A DNA stretch of 64,000 nt from Jiangella sp. DSM 45060 (GCF_900105175.1 NZ_LT629771.1:6530622-6594621); one strand, 5' to 3'. Positions 48,891-57,016 are shown, counted from the first letter of the stretch. Numbers and translations: made by a program. Notes: generated by a model from the letters alone, not told the origin.

Positions 48891-50401
48891 CCGAAGTCGT
48901 CGTCTACGGGGCCACGTCCGGCGGGGTGTGCGCGGCCGTCGCCGCGGCCCGGGCCGGCGCGTCCGTCGTCCTGCTGGAGCCGGGGCGCCACGTCGGCGGC
49001 ATGACGTCGGGCGGGCTCGGCTACACCGACGTCGGCGATGTGCGCGTGGTCGGTGGGATGGCCGGCGAGCTGCGCCGCGCGATCGCCGACTGGTACGGCG
49101 TTCCCGTCGGGCACTACGCGGGGCCGGAGCCGCACGTCGCCGAGGCGATCTACCTGCGCTGGCTGGAGGAGGCCGGGGTCGACGTCCGGTTCGGGTCCGT
49201 CCTTGCGGCGGCGGTCGCCGTGGGCGGGTCGATCCGGTCGGTGACGCTCGCGGACGGATCGGCCGTCGCCGGCGCGGTCTTCGTCGACGCGTCGTACGAG
49301 GGCGACCTGCTCGCCGCCGCGGGCGTGCCGTACGCCGTCGGGCGCGAGGCCCGGTCGCTGTACGGCGAGCGGTACGCCGGGCGGCAGGAGCTGGTGCCCG
49401 GCATGCACACCGTCCCGCCCTGGATCTCACCGTTCACCGACGACGGCGACCTGCTGCCGCAGCTGCACGACCGCCCGCTCGCGCCGGTCGGGAGCGGCGA
49501 CGGCGGCGTCATGTCGTACGGCTACCGGGTCTGCCTGACGACCGCCTCCTCGCGGGTGCCGTTCGCACGCCGTGACGGGTACGACGACGCGCACTGGGAG
49601 CTCGGCCGGCGCCTCTTCGACCGGTGGCGGCGCGACGGCGTCGAGGTGCGGGCCGGGCGGCTGCTCGGCTTGGAGCAGAACCTGCCGAACGGCAAGTGCG
49701 ACGGGAACTCGATCGGCCCGTTCTCGCTGAGCGTGCTGGACGGGTCGGCGTGGGCGTATCCGGCGGCTAGTCGTGACGAGCGGGAACGGATCCGGCTGCA
49801 CCACCTGCACCACGCGCAGGACTTCCTGTGGTTCCTGTCCCACGACCCCGCGGTGCCGTCGTCGGTCCGGTCGGAGCTCTCGGGCTGGGGCTATGCCGCC
49901 GACGAGTTCGCCGACACCGGGCACCTGCCGCACCAGCTGTACGTCCGCGAGGCGCGCCGGATGCTCGGCGAGTACGTGCTGACCGAGCACGACCTGCTGC
50001 CCGAGCCGCGGCCGCAGCACGACGTGGTCGCGATGGGCTCCTACCACGTCGACATCCGCGAGGTGCAGCGCACGTGGCGCTGGGTGGCCGAGCACCCGAA
50101 GCCGGTCGGCATGGTGTTCACCGAGGGCTACCTGTCGGTGCCGGTGCGGCCGTACCCGATCCCGTATCGCGCCCTGGTGCCGCGGTTCGCCGACTGCACG
50201 AACCTGCTGGTCCCGGTCTGCCTGTCCGCGTCGCACGTGGCGTTCGCGTCGGTGCGGATGGAGGTGCAGTACCAGCTGCTCGGCCACGCCGCCGGCCTGG
50301 CCGCGGCCGACGCCGCCCGCACCGGGCGCCCCGTCCAGTCCGTCGACGTGGCCCGCCTGCAGGACGCCCTGCGCGACGGCGGCCAGGTGCTCGCCGTCTG
50401 A
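48887..50401 (+). CDS. FAD-dependent oxidoreductase (FAD_oxidored family)
   Basis: The protein has 504 residues. It opens with an FAD-binding Rossmann motif VVVYGATSGGVCAAVAAARAGASVVLLEPGRHVGGMTSGGLG, typical of the pfam12831 group, and includes VFVDASYEGDLLAAAGVPYAVGRE and, near the end, NLLVPVCLSASHVAFASVRMEVQYQLLGHAAGLAAADA. Family members often sit in polysaccharide-use loci, but few have known substrates; oxidation of a sugar hydroxyl is a reasonable guess. It overlaps the preceding glycosidase (ATGA) and is last in the transporter operon, converging on the GH84-like gene 13 bp away. Confidence 0.85.
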   Translation: MTEVVVYGATSGGVCAAVAAARAGASVVLLEPGRHVGGMTSGGLGYTDVGDVRVVGGMAGELRRAIADWYGVPVGHYAGPEPHVAEAIYLRWLEEAGVDVRFGSVLAAAVAVGGSIRSVTLADGSAVAGAVFVDASYEGDLLAAAGVPYAVGREARSLYGERYAGRQELVPGMHTVPPWISPFTDDGDLLPQLHDRPLAPVGSGDGGVMSYGYRVCLTTASSRVPFARRDGYDDAHWELGRRLFDRWRRDGVEVRAGRLLGLEQNLPNGKCDGNSIGPFSLSVLDGSAWAYPAASRDERERIRLHHLHHAQDFLWFLSHDPAVPSSVRSELSGWGYAADEFADTGHLPHQLYVREARRMLGEYVLTEHDLLPEPRPQHDVVAMGSYHVDIREVQRTWRWVAEHPKPVGMVFTEGYLSVPVRPYPIPYRALVPRFADCTNLLVPVCLSASHVAFASVRMEVQYQLLGHAAGLAAADAARTGRPVQSVDVARLQDALRDGGQVLAV

Positions 50402-50414
50402 GCGTCCCTGGGGC

Positions 50415-52229
50415 TCAGCGGTCGAGGACGGCGCGGACGAACGGCGGGACGACGCCGCGGAGGACGTTCTGCTCCTCGTGCGCCTCAGCGACGGCGAGCG
50501 CTTCGGCGGCCGCCGTCCGCTCCGCTTCGCCGGCTGACGGGGCGAGCGCGGCCAGGGCCGCCAGCCCAGCCCGGCCGGTGTCGGCCAGCGCGACGAGCCA
50601 GGGGCCGACCTCGCGCTCCATCCGCTCGGCCGGCCGCCGCCCTTCGTCGGACGACCGCTCCCACGCGCCGGCCGACCGTCCCCACTCGTCGGTTGTGTCT
50701 GACGCGACGGCTTGTGGCGGCGACGTGTGCTGGTAGGTGGACCCCGCCCCGGTAGGGAGGGACCCCACCCTAGGGGTGGGCTCCGACACTTGCTGTTCGC
50801 GCTGGTCAGCGGCCTGCGGCGCAGGGTCCGGCGCTCGGTCGTCGGCGGGGGCGGCGGCGACCATCGCCTCGAACCGGTCCCGCAACCGCTCCGCCGCCGC
50901 GGGCGAACCACCCAGCGTGGCCTCGATCAACGCCGACAGCTCCGGGTCCTGCGGCGCCGACGGCGGCCACGACGCACACGCGCGGGCCAGCGTCCGCACC
51001 GCCTCCGTGGCCCCGACGGCGTCCAGCGCGCGCTCGTGCGCGGCGGCCGGGTCGTACGACGCGAGGTTCCACGCCCAGTCGGCGACGGTCGCGACGGCGA
51101 TCCGCGACGCGGCCTCGTGCGGCATCGGGTTCGCCGTGATCCCGGCCAGCGGCGCGCCGTCCAGGTCCGTCGTCCGGCCGACGAGCGGGCCGAGGAACAG
51201 CCGCGGGAAGTCGAAGTCGTTGACCGGGAAGTTGTCCCAGAGCAGCAGCTCGTGCCCGTACGAGCGCGCCGCCGCGTCGATCTCGGCCCGCGTGACGTCG
51301 CCGACGACCACGCCGCGGCCGGTCCACCACACCAGCACGTCCGACGGCAGCTCGGCGGCGAGCAGGTCGCGGTGCGGCGTCGCCTCGATGCCGGCGTAGT
51401 CGGTCGGGACCATGATCAGCGGCCGGTCCAGCCGCTCGATGACGGCGCGGCAGACGGCGGCGTGCGCCCGCGCCGACGATCCCGGCGCCGCGCCGAACGC
51501 CGTCCGGTCGGCCTCGTGCTCGAGGTCCGGCGGGATGTCGTCGAACAGCAGCGCGAAGTCCTCGACGCCGACGGCGCGGACCTGCTCGAACTTCGCGAGC
51601 AGCAGGTCCACCTCGGCCGGGTCGCTGTAGACCATCGAGAGCCCGGGCGAGACGGAGAAGACGAAGCGCACGTGCGAGCTCCGCGCCGCGGCGACCAGTT
51701 CGCCGATGCGCTTCAGTTCGGCCTCGGGATACGGCTCGCGCCACTGCTTGCGGTGGTACGGGTCGTCCTTCGGCGCGTAGACGTACGTGTTGAGCTTGTG
51801 CCGGCCGGCGAACTCCAGGTGTGCCAGCCGGTCGGCGTGCGACCACGGCGGGCCGTAGAAGCCCTCGATCGTGCCGCGCCAGCGCAGGTCCGGGCGGTCC
51901 TCGACGGTCACCTGCGGCAGCACGCCGTCCACCGTCAGCGCCCGTAGCGTCTGGGCGCCGTAGAACGCGCCGGCCGGGTCCGACCCGTTGATCGTGACGT
52001 GGGTGCCGTCGACGACCAGGCGGTAGCCCTCCGGCGGTCCATCGGGCGCGGCGTCGACGGTGACCGCGACGGTGATCGGCGCGCCGCCGGGCGCCGTCGG
52101 CAGGTCCGCCAGCACGGCGGCCGCGGTGTCGCAGTGCACGCCGGCGTCGATCGCGACGGAACCGACGCGGACCCCGTCGCGCTCGGGAGCGCTGGTCGTC
52201 ACGAGGTGGTGAGGACGCGGGAGCAGCAT
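50415..52229 (-). CDS. GH84-like beta-N-acetylglucosaminidase
   Basis: The protein has 604 residues. Residues 1-115 are the N-terminal alpha/beta domain of GH20/GH84 enzymes. Residues about 118-390 are the catalytic barrel: RWRGTIEGFYGPPWSHADRL, NTYVYAPKDDPYHRKQWREPYP and FALLFDDIPPDLEHE with the adjacent Asp-Asp catalytic pair, then LVWWTGRGVV and WDNFPVNDF. Residues about 460-530 are a low-complexity linker that includes a dispersed palindromic repeat, then a helical C-terminus. It removes terminal beta-GlcNAc. No signal peptide, unlike secreted NagJ proteins, so action is probably cytoplasmic. The ATG is 3 bp from a LacI-type operator and divergent from the two-MBL protein gene. Confidence 0.88.
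   Translation of the reverse strand: MLLPRPHHLVTTSAPERDGVRVGSVAIDAGVHCDTAAAVLADLPTAPGGAPITVAVTVDAAPDGPPEGYRLVVDGTHVTINGSDPAGAFYGAQTLRALTVDGVLPQVTVEDRPDLRWRGTIEGFYGPPWSHADRLAHLEFAGRHKLNTYVYAPKDDPYHRKQWREPYPEAELKRIGELVAAARSSHVRFVFSVSPGLSMVYSDPAEVDLLLAKFEQVRAVGVEDFALLFDDIPPDLEHEADRTAFGAAPGSSARAHAAVCRAVIERLDRPLIMVPTDYAGIEATPHRDLLAAELPSDVLVWWTGRGVVVGDVTRAEIDAAARSYGHELLLWDNFPVNDFDFPRLFLGPLVGRTTDLDGAPLAGITANPMPHEAASRIAVATVADWAWNLASYDPAAAHERALDAVGATEAVRTLARACASWPPSAPQDPELSALIEATLGGSPAAAERLRDRFEAMVAAAPADDRAPDPAPQAADQREQQVSEPTPRVGSLPTGAGSTYQHTSPPQAVASDTTDEWGRSAGAWERSSDEGRRPAERMEREVGPWLVALADTGRAGLAALAALAPSAGEAERTAAAEALAVAEAHEEQNVLRGVVPPFVRAVLDR
50758..50792 (+). repeat. Dispersed palindromic repeat, copy B (inside the GH84-like gene)
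   Basis: GGGACCCCACCCTAGGGG then TGGGCTCCGACACTTG, differing from copy D at only a few positions. It falls in codons of the C-terminal linker (SEPTPRVGSLPTG on the minus strand). Confidence 0.75.
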
Positions 52230-52231
52230 TG

Positions 52232-52245
52232 TGGGAACGATACCA
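52232..52245. promoter_or_regulatory. LacI-type operator, site 2
   Basis: TGGGAACGATACCA lies in the 24-bp gap between the divergent GH84-like and two-MBL genes, 2 bp from one start and 8 bp from the other. It matches sites 1, 3 and 4, so both genes could be repressed from one site. Confidence 0.72.
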
Positions 52246-52253
52246 TCGGGTCC

Positions 52254-54074
52254 ATGTCGTGGAGTGAGATCGCGCCCGGGGTGTTCCGCGTGCGCGACAC
52301 CTGCAACGTCTACGTCGTCCGGTCGCCGAACGGACGCGACGCCATCGCCGTCGACTTCGGCTCCGGCGCCGTGCTCGATCACCTCGCCGAGATGGGCATC
52401 GAGCGGCTCACCGACGTCCTCATGACGCACCACCATCGCGATCAGGGCCAGGGCCTGCCGCGCGCCGCGGCCGCCGGCGTCGCCGTCCACGTGCCGCCGG
52501 TCGAGCAGGACCTGTTCGCGCACGTCGACGACATGTGGGCGTCACGCCCGATCGTCAACGACTACAACCTGCGCCAGGACAAGTTCTCGCTGCTGTCCTC
52601 CGTCCCCGTCGCGGGCGTCGTGCCGGAGTACCGCACCGCGACGTACGGCGGCATCGAGGTGCGGGTGCTGCCGACGCCGGGGCACACGACCGGCTCCGTG
52701 ACGTACGTCGTCGGCGGCATCGCGTTCACCGGCGACCTCATCCACGCGCCGGGCAAGGTGTGGTCGCTGGCCGCCACGCAGTGGTCGTACACCGAGAACG
52801 AGGGGCCGGCGATGACCGTCCTCTCCTGCTACCAGCTGCTCGAACAGCCGCTGGACCTGCTGCTGCCGTCGCACGGCGAGCCGATGCCCGACCCACGGGC
52901 GGCTCTGGAGCTGCTGGCCGAACGGATGCAGCGCTACGTCGACGCGCGCCGTCCGCACCCGTGGGACCTGCGCGGCCGGCTGGAGTCGCCGTTCCGGGAG
53001 CTCACCCCGCACCTGCTGCTCAACCGCACCAGCAACGCGTGCTCGTACGTGCTGCTGTCGGAGACCGGGAACGCGCTGCTCATCGACTACGGCTACGACA
53101 TGACGACGGGGCTGCCGTCGGGCACCGACCGCGCGTCGCGGCGGCCGTGGCTGGCGTCGCTGCCGGCGCTGCGCCGTCAGTACGGCGTCGCGCGGGTCGA
53201 GGTGGCGCTGCCGACGCACTACCACGACGACCACGTCGCCGGGCTGCCGCTGCTGCGCGACGTCGAGGGGACCGAGATCTGGGCGCCGTCGACGGTCGCG
53301 CCGATCCTCGAGCATCCCGAGCGCTACGACCTGCCCTGCCTCTGGTACGACCCGATCCCGGTGGACCGGTCGCTGCCGGTTGGCGAGTCGTTCCGGTGGC
53401 ACGAGTACGAGATCACGGTGCACGACCTGCCTGGTCACACGCTGTACCACGCCGGCTTCGAGTTCGAGGTCGACGGCGTGCGGGTGCTGGCGACCGGCGA
53501 CCAGCAGGAGCACCTGGGCGTGTCCGGCGGCCGGCGCGAGGTGCTGAACTACCAGTACCGCAACCTGTTCCGCGTCGGCGACTACCAGCGCAGCGCCGCC
53601 CTGTACCGCCGGGTCGCGCCCGGGCTGATGGTGAGCGGCCACTGGGAGCCGCGCTGGGTCGACGACGAGTACCTCGCCCTGCTGACGGAGCTGGGTGACG
53701 AGCTGGTCGAGCTGCACGAACAGCTGCTGCCGCTGGAGTCCGTCGACTTCGGCGCCGGCGGGGTGGCCGCGCGGATCACGCCGTACCGCAGCCGGGTGGC
53801 GACGGGCTCCACGCAGCGGCTGGACGTCGTCGTCCGCAACCCGCTGCCCGAGAAGGCCGAGGTCACCGTGCGGATGGTGATCCCGCTAGGCTGGTCCGCG
53901 GAACCGGCGGAGCAGGTGCTCACGCTGGCCGCGGGCGACGAAGGCACCGCCGCGTTCGACGTCACGGCCGGCCGCACGCCGCGCCGGCGCACACCGGTCG
54001 CGGCCGATCTGACCGTCGGAGAGCTGCGGCTCGGCCAGCACGTCGAGGCGCTGGTCGACGTCGTCGAGCCGTGA
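52254..54074 (+). CDS. Protein with two metallo-beta-lactamase domains
   Basis: The protein has 606 residues. Domain 1 (about 1-220) has DVLMTHHHRDQGQG, LPTPGHTTGSVTY, AFTGDLIH and LPSHGEPMPDP. Domain 2 (about 250-470) has NACSYVLLSETGNALLIDYG, VEVALPTHYHDDHVAGLP, VHDLPGHTLYHAGF, ATGDQQEHL and MVSGHWEPRW. The second keeps the full HxHxDH metal motif; the first has HHHRDQ, with Gln in place of the last His. Residues about 490-606 form an Ig-like beta domain (STQRLDVVVRNPLPEKAEVTV). Such tandem MBL proteins have no known reaction; hydrolysis of a sugar ester, lactone or phosphodiester is possible. No signal peptide. It precedes the LacI gene by 12 bp. Confidence 0.82.
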   Translation: MSWSEIAPGVFRVRDTCNVYVVRSPNGRDAIAVDFGSGAVLDHLAEMGIERLTDVLMTHHHRDQGQGLPRAAAAGVAVHVPPVEQDLFAHVDDMWASRPIVNDYNLRQDKFSLLSSVPVAGVVPEYRTATYGGIEVRVLPTPGHTTGSVTYVVGGIAFTGDLIHAPGKVWSLAATQWSYTENEGPAMTVLSCYQLLEQPLDLLLPSHGEPMPDPRAALELLAERMQRYVDARRPHPWDLRGRLESPFRELTPHLLLNRTSNACSYVLLSETGNALLIDYGYDMTTGLPSGTDRASRRPWLASLPALRRQYGVARVEVALPTHYHDDHVAGLPLLRDVEGTEIWAPSTVAPILEHPERYDLPCLWYDPIPVDRSLPVGESFRWHEYEITVHDLPGHTLYHAGFEFEVDGVRVLATGDQQEHLGVSGGRREVLNYQYRNLFRVGDYQRSAALYRRVAPGLMVSGHWEPRWVDDEYLALLTELGDELVELHEQLLPLESVDFGAGGVAARITPYRSRVATGSTQRLDVVVRNPLPEKAEVTVRMVIPLGWSAEPAEQVLTLAAGDEGTAAFDVTAGRTPRRRTPVAADLTVGELRLGQHVEALVDVVEP

Positions 54075-54086
54075 GGGAGGCGCAGG

Positions 54087-55130
54087 GTGGGTCGTCGGGT
54101 CAACGGTGACGGCACGGCAGCGACCGAGCTGCAGCGCCGCGCCACCATCAAGGACGTCGCCACCGCCGCCGGCGTCTCACGCTCCACGGCGTCGCGGGCG
54201 CTGACCGGCCGCGGCTACGTGGCCACCGACGTGCGCGAACGCGTGCTGGCCGCCGCCGAGGACCTGCGCTACGTGCCCGACGCCACCGCCCGGTACCTCA
54301 AGCAGCAGGTCTCGCTGTCGCTCGGCGTGCTCGTCTCGGACCTGCGCAACTCGTTCTACGCCCGCCTCGCCGCCGGCGTCGGCCAGGCGGCCCGCACCCA
54401 GGGCTACAGCCTCGTCCTCGCCGAGGACGGTGGCTCGGCCGAGGCCCAGGTCGAGGCCGCCGAGACGTTCGTCGCCACCCGCGTCGCCGGGGTCGTCGTC
54501 ACCCCCGTCTCCGCCGACGTCACCACCTACCTGTCCCGGCACCGCATCCCCGTCATCGAGGTCGACCGCCAGTTCGCGGCCGGCGTGTGCGACGCCGTCG
54601 TCGTCGACAACCATCGGGCGTCCTCACAGGTCATCGCCGAACTGATCGGGCTCGGGCACCGGCGCATCGCGCTGTTCATCGACGAGACCACGTGGACGAC
54701 CGGCCGCGACCGCCACGCCGGCTACCAGGCCGCGCTGACGGCGGCCGGCATCGCCCTCGACCCCGACCTCGTCGTCTCCTCCGGCTGGGACGTCGACGCC
54801 TCCCACGCCGCGGCGGTCGCGCTGCTCCGGCCGTCCTCGCGGCCGACCGCCGTGTTCGCCGCCAACAACGTCCTCGCCGAGGGCGTCTGGCGGGCGGCGA
54901 ACGACCTCGGGCTGCGCATCCCCGACGACCTCTCCCTCGTCTCCTTCGACGACGCGCCCTGGATGAGCCTCGTGACCCCCGGGCTCACCGCCGTCGCTCA
55001 GGACGAGGCCGCGCTGGGGGCCGCGGCGGTGCAGCGGCTGCTGGAGCGCATCGCCGACCCCGACGCCGGCCCGGAGACCGTGATGATGCCGACGCAGGTC
55101 GTGCATCGCCAGTCCACCCGCGCCGTCTGA
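54087..55130 (+). CDS. LacI-family transcriptional repressor
   Basis: The protein has 347 residues. The helix-turn-helix and hinge are residues 18-70 (ATIKDVATAAGVSRSTASRALTGRGYVATDVRERVLAAAEDLRYVPDATAR), with a longer N-terminal arm than usual. The rest is a periplasmic-binding-like sensor domain (LGVLVSDLRNSFYARLAAGVGQAA; VAGVVVTPVSADVTTYLSRHRIPVIEVDR; PTAVFAANNVLAEGVWRAANDLG; LVSFDDAPWMSLVTPGLTAVAQDE). GTG 54087 follows GAGGGAGG. Four matching palindromes in the three promoter regions of the surrounding sugar genes are its likely operators; the inducer would be an oligosaccharide or sugar phosphate of the pathway. Confidence 0.93.
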   Translation: MGRRVNGDGTAATELQRRATIKDVATAAGVSRSTASRALTGRGYVATDVRERVLAAAEDLRYVPDATARYLKQQVSLSLGVLVSDLRNSFYARLAAGVGQAARTQGYSLVLAEDGGSAEAQVEAAETFVATRVAGVVVTPVSADVTTYLSRHRIPVIEVDRQFAAGVCDAVVVDNHRASSQVIAELIGLGHRRIALFIDETTWTTGRDRHAGYQAALTAAGIALDPDLVVSSGWDVDASHAAAVALLRPSSRPTAVFAANNVLAEGVWRAANDLGLRIPDDLSLVSFDDAPWMSLVTPGLTAVAQDEAALGAAAVQRLLERIADPDAGPETVMMPTQVVHRQSTRAV

Positions 55131-55236
55131 CGGCGGTTTCGGGGCCGTTCGCGGGATTGCGGCCCGGTCTGGCTGTTGTCGCTGCCCTCGCCCGGCCACG
55201 GCTCGGCGGCGCCGGTCGAGCCTGATCGCCGCGTCC

Positions 55237-55307
55237 GGCCGTAGTGATGACCCGCCCCGTTGGGGTTGGGACCCCCCTACGGGCGGGCACCGACACTCGC
55301 CGCATCG
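55237..55307 (+). repeat. Dispersed palindromic repeat, copy C
   Basis: A 71-bp element that begins GGCCGTAGTGATGACCCGCC, contains the nested dyad GGGGT-tggg-ACCCC within CCCGCCC...GGGCGGG, and ends CACCGACACTCGCCGCATCG. It is nearly identical to copy D 280 bp downstream. Confidence 0.85.
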
Positions 55308-55331
55308 TGCGCTCGCCGTCGCACGGCCCGG

Positions 55332-55407
55332 TCGCGCCGCCGCGCTCACCGTCACCCGACCGCGTCGCGCCGCCGCGCTGACCGTCACCCGGCCGCGTCG
55401 CGCCGCC
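55332..55407 (+). repeat. Tandem repeat, 33-bp unit, two copies plus a partial third
   Basis: Units starting TCGCGCCGCCGCGCT at 55332 and 55365 are 33 bp long with few differences (CTCACC/CTGACC, CCGACC/CCGGCC); the third begins at 55398 and breaks off. A 16-bp CGCGGCTCGCCTCCGC doublet follows near 55438-55470. Non-coding. Confidence 0.75.
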
Positions 55408-55516
55408 GTCGCTCCCCCGCCGTCGCTCGCCCCCGCCGCGGCTCGCCTCCGCCGCGGCTCGCCTCCGCCGGCCGCGCCGGTCGCCGTCGCCTGGCCGGTC
55501 CGCGCTCTCGCTTTGC

Positions 55517-55589
55517 GGCCGTAGTCATGGCCCGCCCGCTTGGGGTTGGGACCCCACCCTACGGGCGGGCACCGACACTCCCCGCATCG
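55517..55589 (+). repeat. Dispersed palindromic repeat, copy D
   Basis: A 73-bp element: GCCCGCCC (55530-55537) pairs with GGGCGGGC (55563-55570), enclosing an inner stem TGGGG (55541-55545) with CCCCA (55552-55556). The tail CACCGACACTCCCCGCATCG matches copy C. Together with C it frames a repeat-rich segment inside the 812-bp gap between the LacI and ROK genes. Confidence 0.85.
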
Positions 55590-55601
55590 CGCCGCATCGC
55601 G

Positions 55602-55722
55602 CCGCCGCGCCGCCATCCGCATCACGCTGCCGCTGCTCACCGTCGCCCGGCCGGACCGTGCCGCCGTCGCCGTCGTCCGGTCGCGTCTCGCCGCCGCGCC
55701 GCCAATCGCATCACGCTGCCGC
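55602..55722 (+). repeat. 32-bp direct repeat pair
   Basis: CCGCCGCGCCGCCATCCGCA (start 55602) and CCGCCGCGCCGCCAATCGCA (start 55691) each continue into TCACGCTGCCGC, 89 bp apart with two or so mismatches. The stretch between them shows no gene. Confidence 0.6.
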
Positions 55723-55814
55723 CCGGCCGGGCCTCGCCTCCTCCGCTTCGCCGGCCTCCGCGCGTCCGGTCAAGCTCTGCCCCCGCTCCTGTCAGCCGTC
55801 GCGCCACGCACGTA

Positions 55815-55828
55815 TGGGAACGATCCCT
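55815..55828. promoter_or_regulatory. LacI-type operator, site 3
   Basis: TGGGAACGATCCCT lies immediately upstream of a TTGACT -35 element (55830-55835; -10-like CATGAT at 55854-55859). It differs from site 2 at two bases. Confidence 0.75.
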
Positions 55829-55871
55829 CTTGACTCGGTCAGGGTGCACTTGTCATGATGCGGAGGCCACC

Positions 55872-55885
55872 TGGGATCGATCCCA
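55872..55885. promoter_or_regulatory. LacI-type operator, site 4 (perfect palindrome)
   Basis: TGGGATCGATCCCA is fully symmetric. It lies 13 bp past the -10-like element and 57 bp (centre to centre) from site 3, so the promoter of the ROK operon is bracketed by two operators, a layout that favours tight repression or looping. Confidence 0.78.
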
Positions 55886-55942
55886 CGTGGAGCGGGGCGC
55901 CGAGGCCGACGTCCCTGAGACGGGGACGGAGAAGCGGACCGG

Positions 55943-57016
55943 ATGGACGAGCAGGATTCCCGCGCATCGGGGCGGGCGGTGCTGTCACTCGACATCGGCG
56001 GCACCAAGCTGGCCGTCGGCGTGGTCACGCCGGACGGCGCGGTGCACGGCCTGATCGTCGAGCCGACGCGGCGCTGGGAGGGCCCGGACGCGGTCATCCG
56101 CCGGCTGTTCGACCTCGGCCACCGTGCCGTCGCCGCGGCGGCGCTCGATGCGCCGATCGCCGCCGTCGGGATCTCGTGCGGCGGGCCGCTCGACAGCGCG
56201 ACCGGCGTGCTCATCTCGCCGCCGCACCTGCCGGGCTGGATCGACGTGCCGCTGGGCGAGCTGACGCGGCAGGAGTTCGGCGTGCCGGCGTACCTCGAGA
56301 ACGACGCGACGGCGGCCGCGCTCGGCGAGCACCGGTTCGGCGCGGCCCGCGGCCTGAGCACGATGATCTACCTCACCATCTCGACGGGCGTCGGCGGCGG
56401 CGCGGTCATCGACGGACGGCTGCACCGTGGCGCCGCGGGTAACGGCGGCGAACTGGGCCACCTCATGGTCCGTCCCGGCGGGCGGACGTGCTCGTGCGGG
56501 CGCCGCGGCTGCCTCGAGGCGTACGTGTCCGGGACGAACATCGCCGAGCGCGCGGCGGAGGGCCTGCGCGCCGGCGCGACCTCCTCCCTGCGCGCCGCCG
56601 AGGCCGACGCCGACGCAGCCGACGCCGCCTCGCTGACGGCGGCCGACGTCGCCGCGGCGGCGCGGGCCGGTGACGCGTTCGCGCGAGAGATCTGGGCCGA
56701 GACGACCGACGTGCTGGGCCAGGCGGTGACCGATCTGGTGAACGTGTTCGAGCCGGACCTCGTCGTGCTCGGCGGCGGCGTCACCCGGGCCGGCGAGATG
56801 CTGCTCGACCCGGTCGCCGAGGCGGTCGCCCGCGACGCCATGCCGCCCGCGGCAAAGGCGGCCCGCGTCGTTCTGGCCGGGCTCGGCGACGTCGTCTGCG
56901 TCGTCGGCGCCGGCGTCGTCGCATTGGACGCGCTCGGCGCAGCGGACGCGGCGAACGTGCCGCACGCGCCAGACGTGCCGCACGCGCCGCACGCACGGGA
57001 GGACCACCATGCCTGA
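55943..57016 (+). CDS. ROK-family sugar kinase
   Basis: The protein has 357 residues. ROK motifs: VLSLDIGGTKLAVGVV at the start, GISCGGPLDSATGVL, VPAYLENDATAAALGEHRFGAARG with the catalytic Asp, TISTGVGGGAVIDG, and the zinc signature CSCGRRGCLEAYVSG (about residue 186). There is no N-terminal DNA-binding domain, so it is a kinase rather than a repressor; candidates are glucose, mannose or N-acetylmannosamine. The C-terminus is extended by a His/Pro/Ala-rich tail with VPHAPDVPHAPHA repeats. The end overlaps the SIS gene by 8 nt. Confidence 0.9.
   Translation: MDEQDSRASGRAVLSLDIGGTKLAVGVVTPDGAVHGLIVEPTRRWEGPDAVIRRLFDLGHRAVAAAALDAPIAAVGISCGGPLDSATGVLISPPHLPGWIDVPLGELTRQEFGVPAYLENDATAAALGEHRFGAARGLSTMIYLTISTGVGGGAVIDGRLHRGAAGNGGELGHLMVRPGGRTCSCGRRGCLEAYVSGTNIAERAAEGLRAGATSSLRAAEADADAADAASLTAADVAAAARAGDAFAREIWAETTDVLGQAVTDLVNVFEPDLVVLGGGVTRAGEMLLDPVAEAVARDAMPPAAKAARVVLAGLGDVVCVVGAGVVALDALGAADAANVPHAPDVPHAPHAREDHHA

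Noticed and set aside
55237-55722. CRISPR array.
   Set aside because: Repeats are of several kinds, with unequal spacing and no regular spacers, and no cas gene is near.
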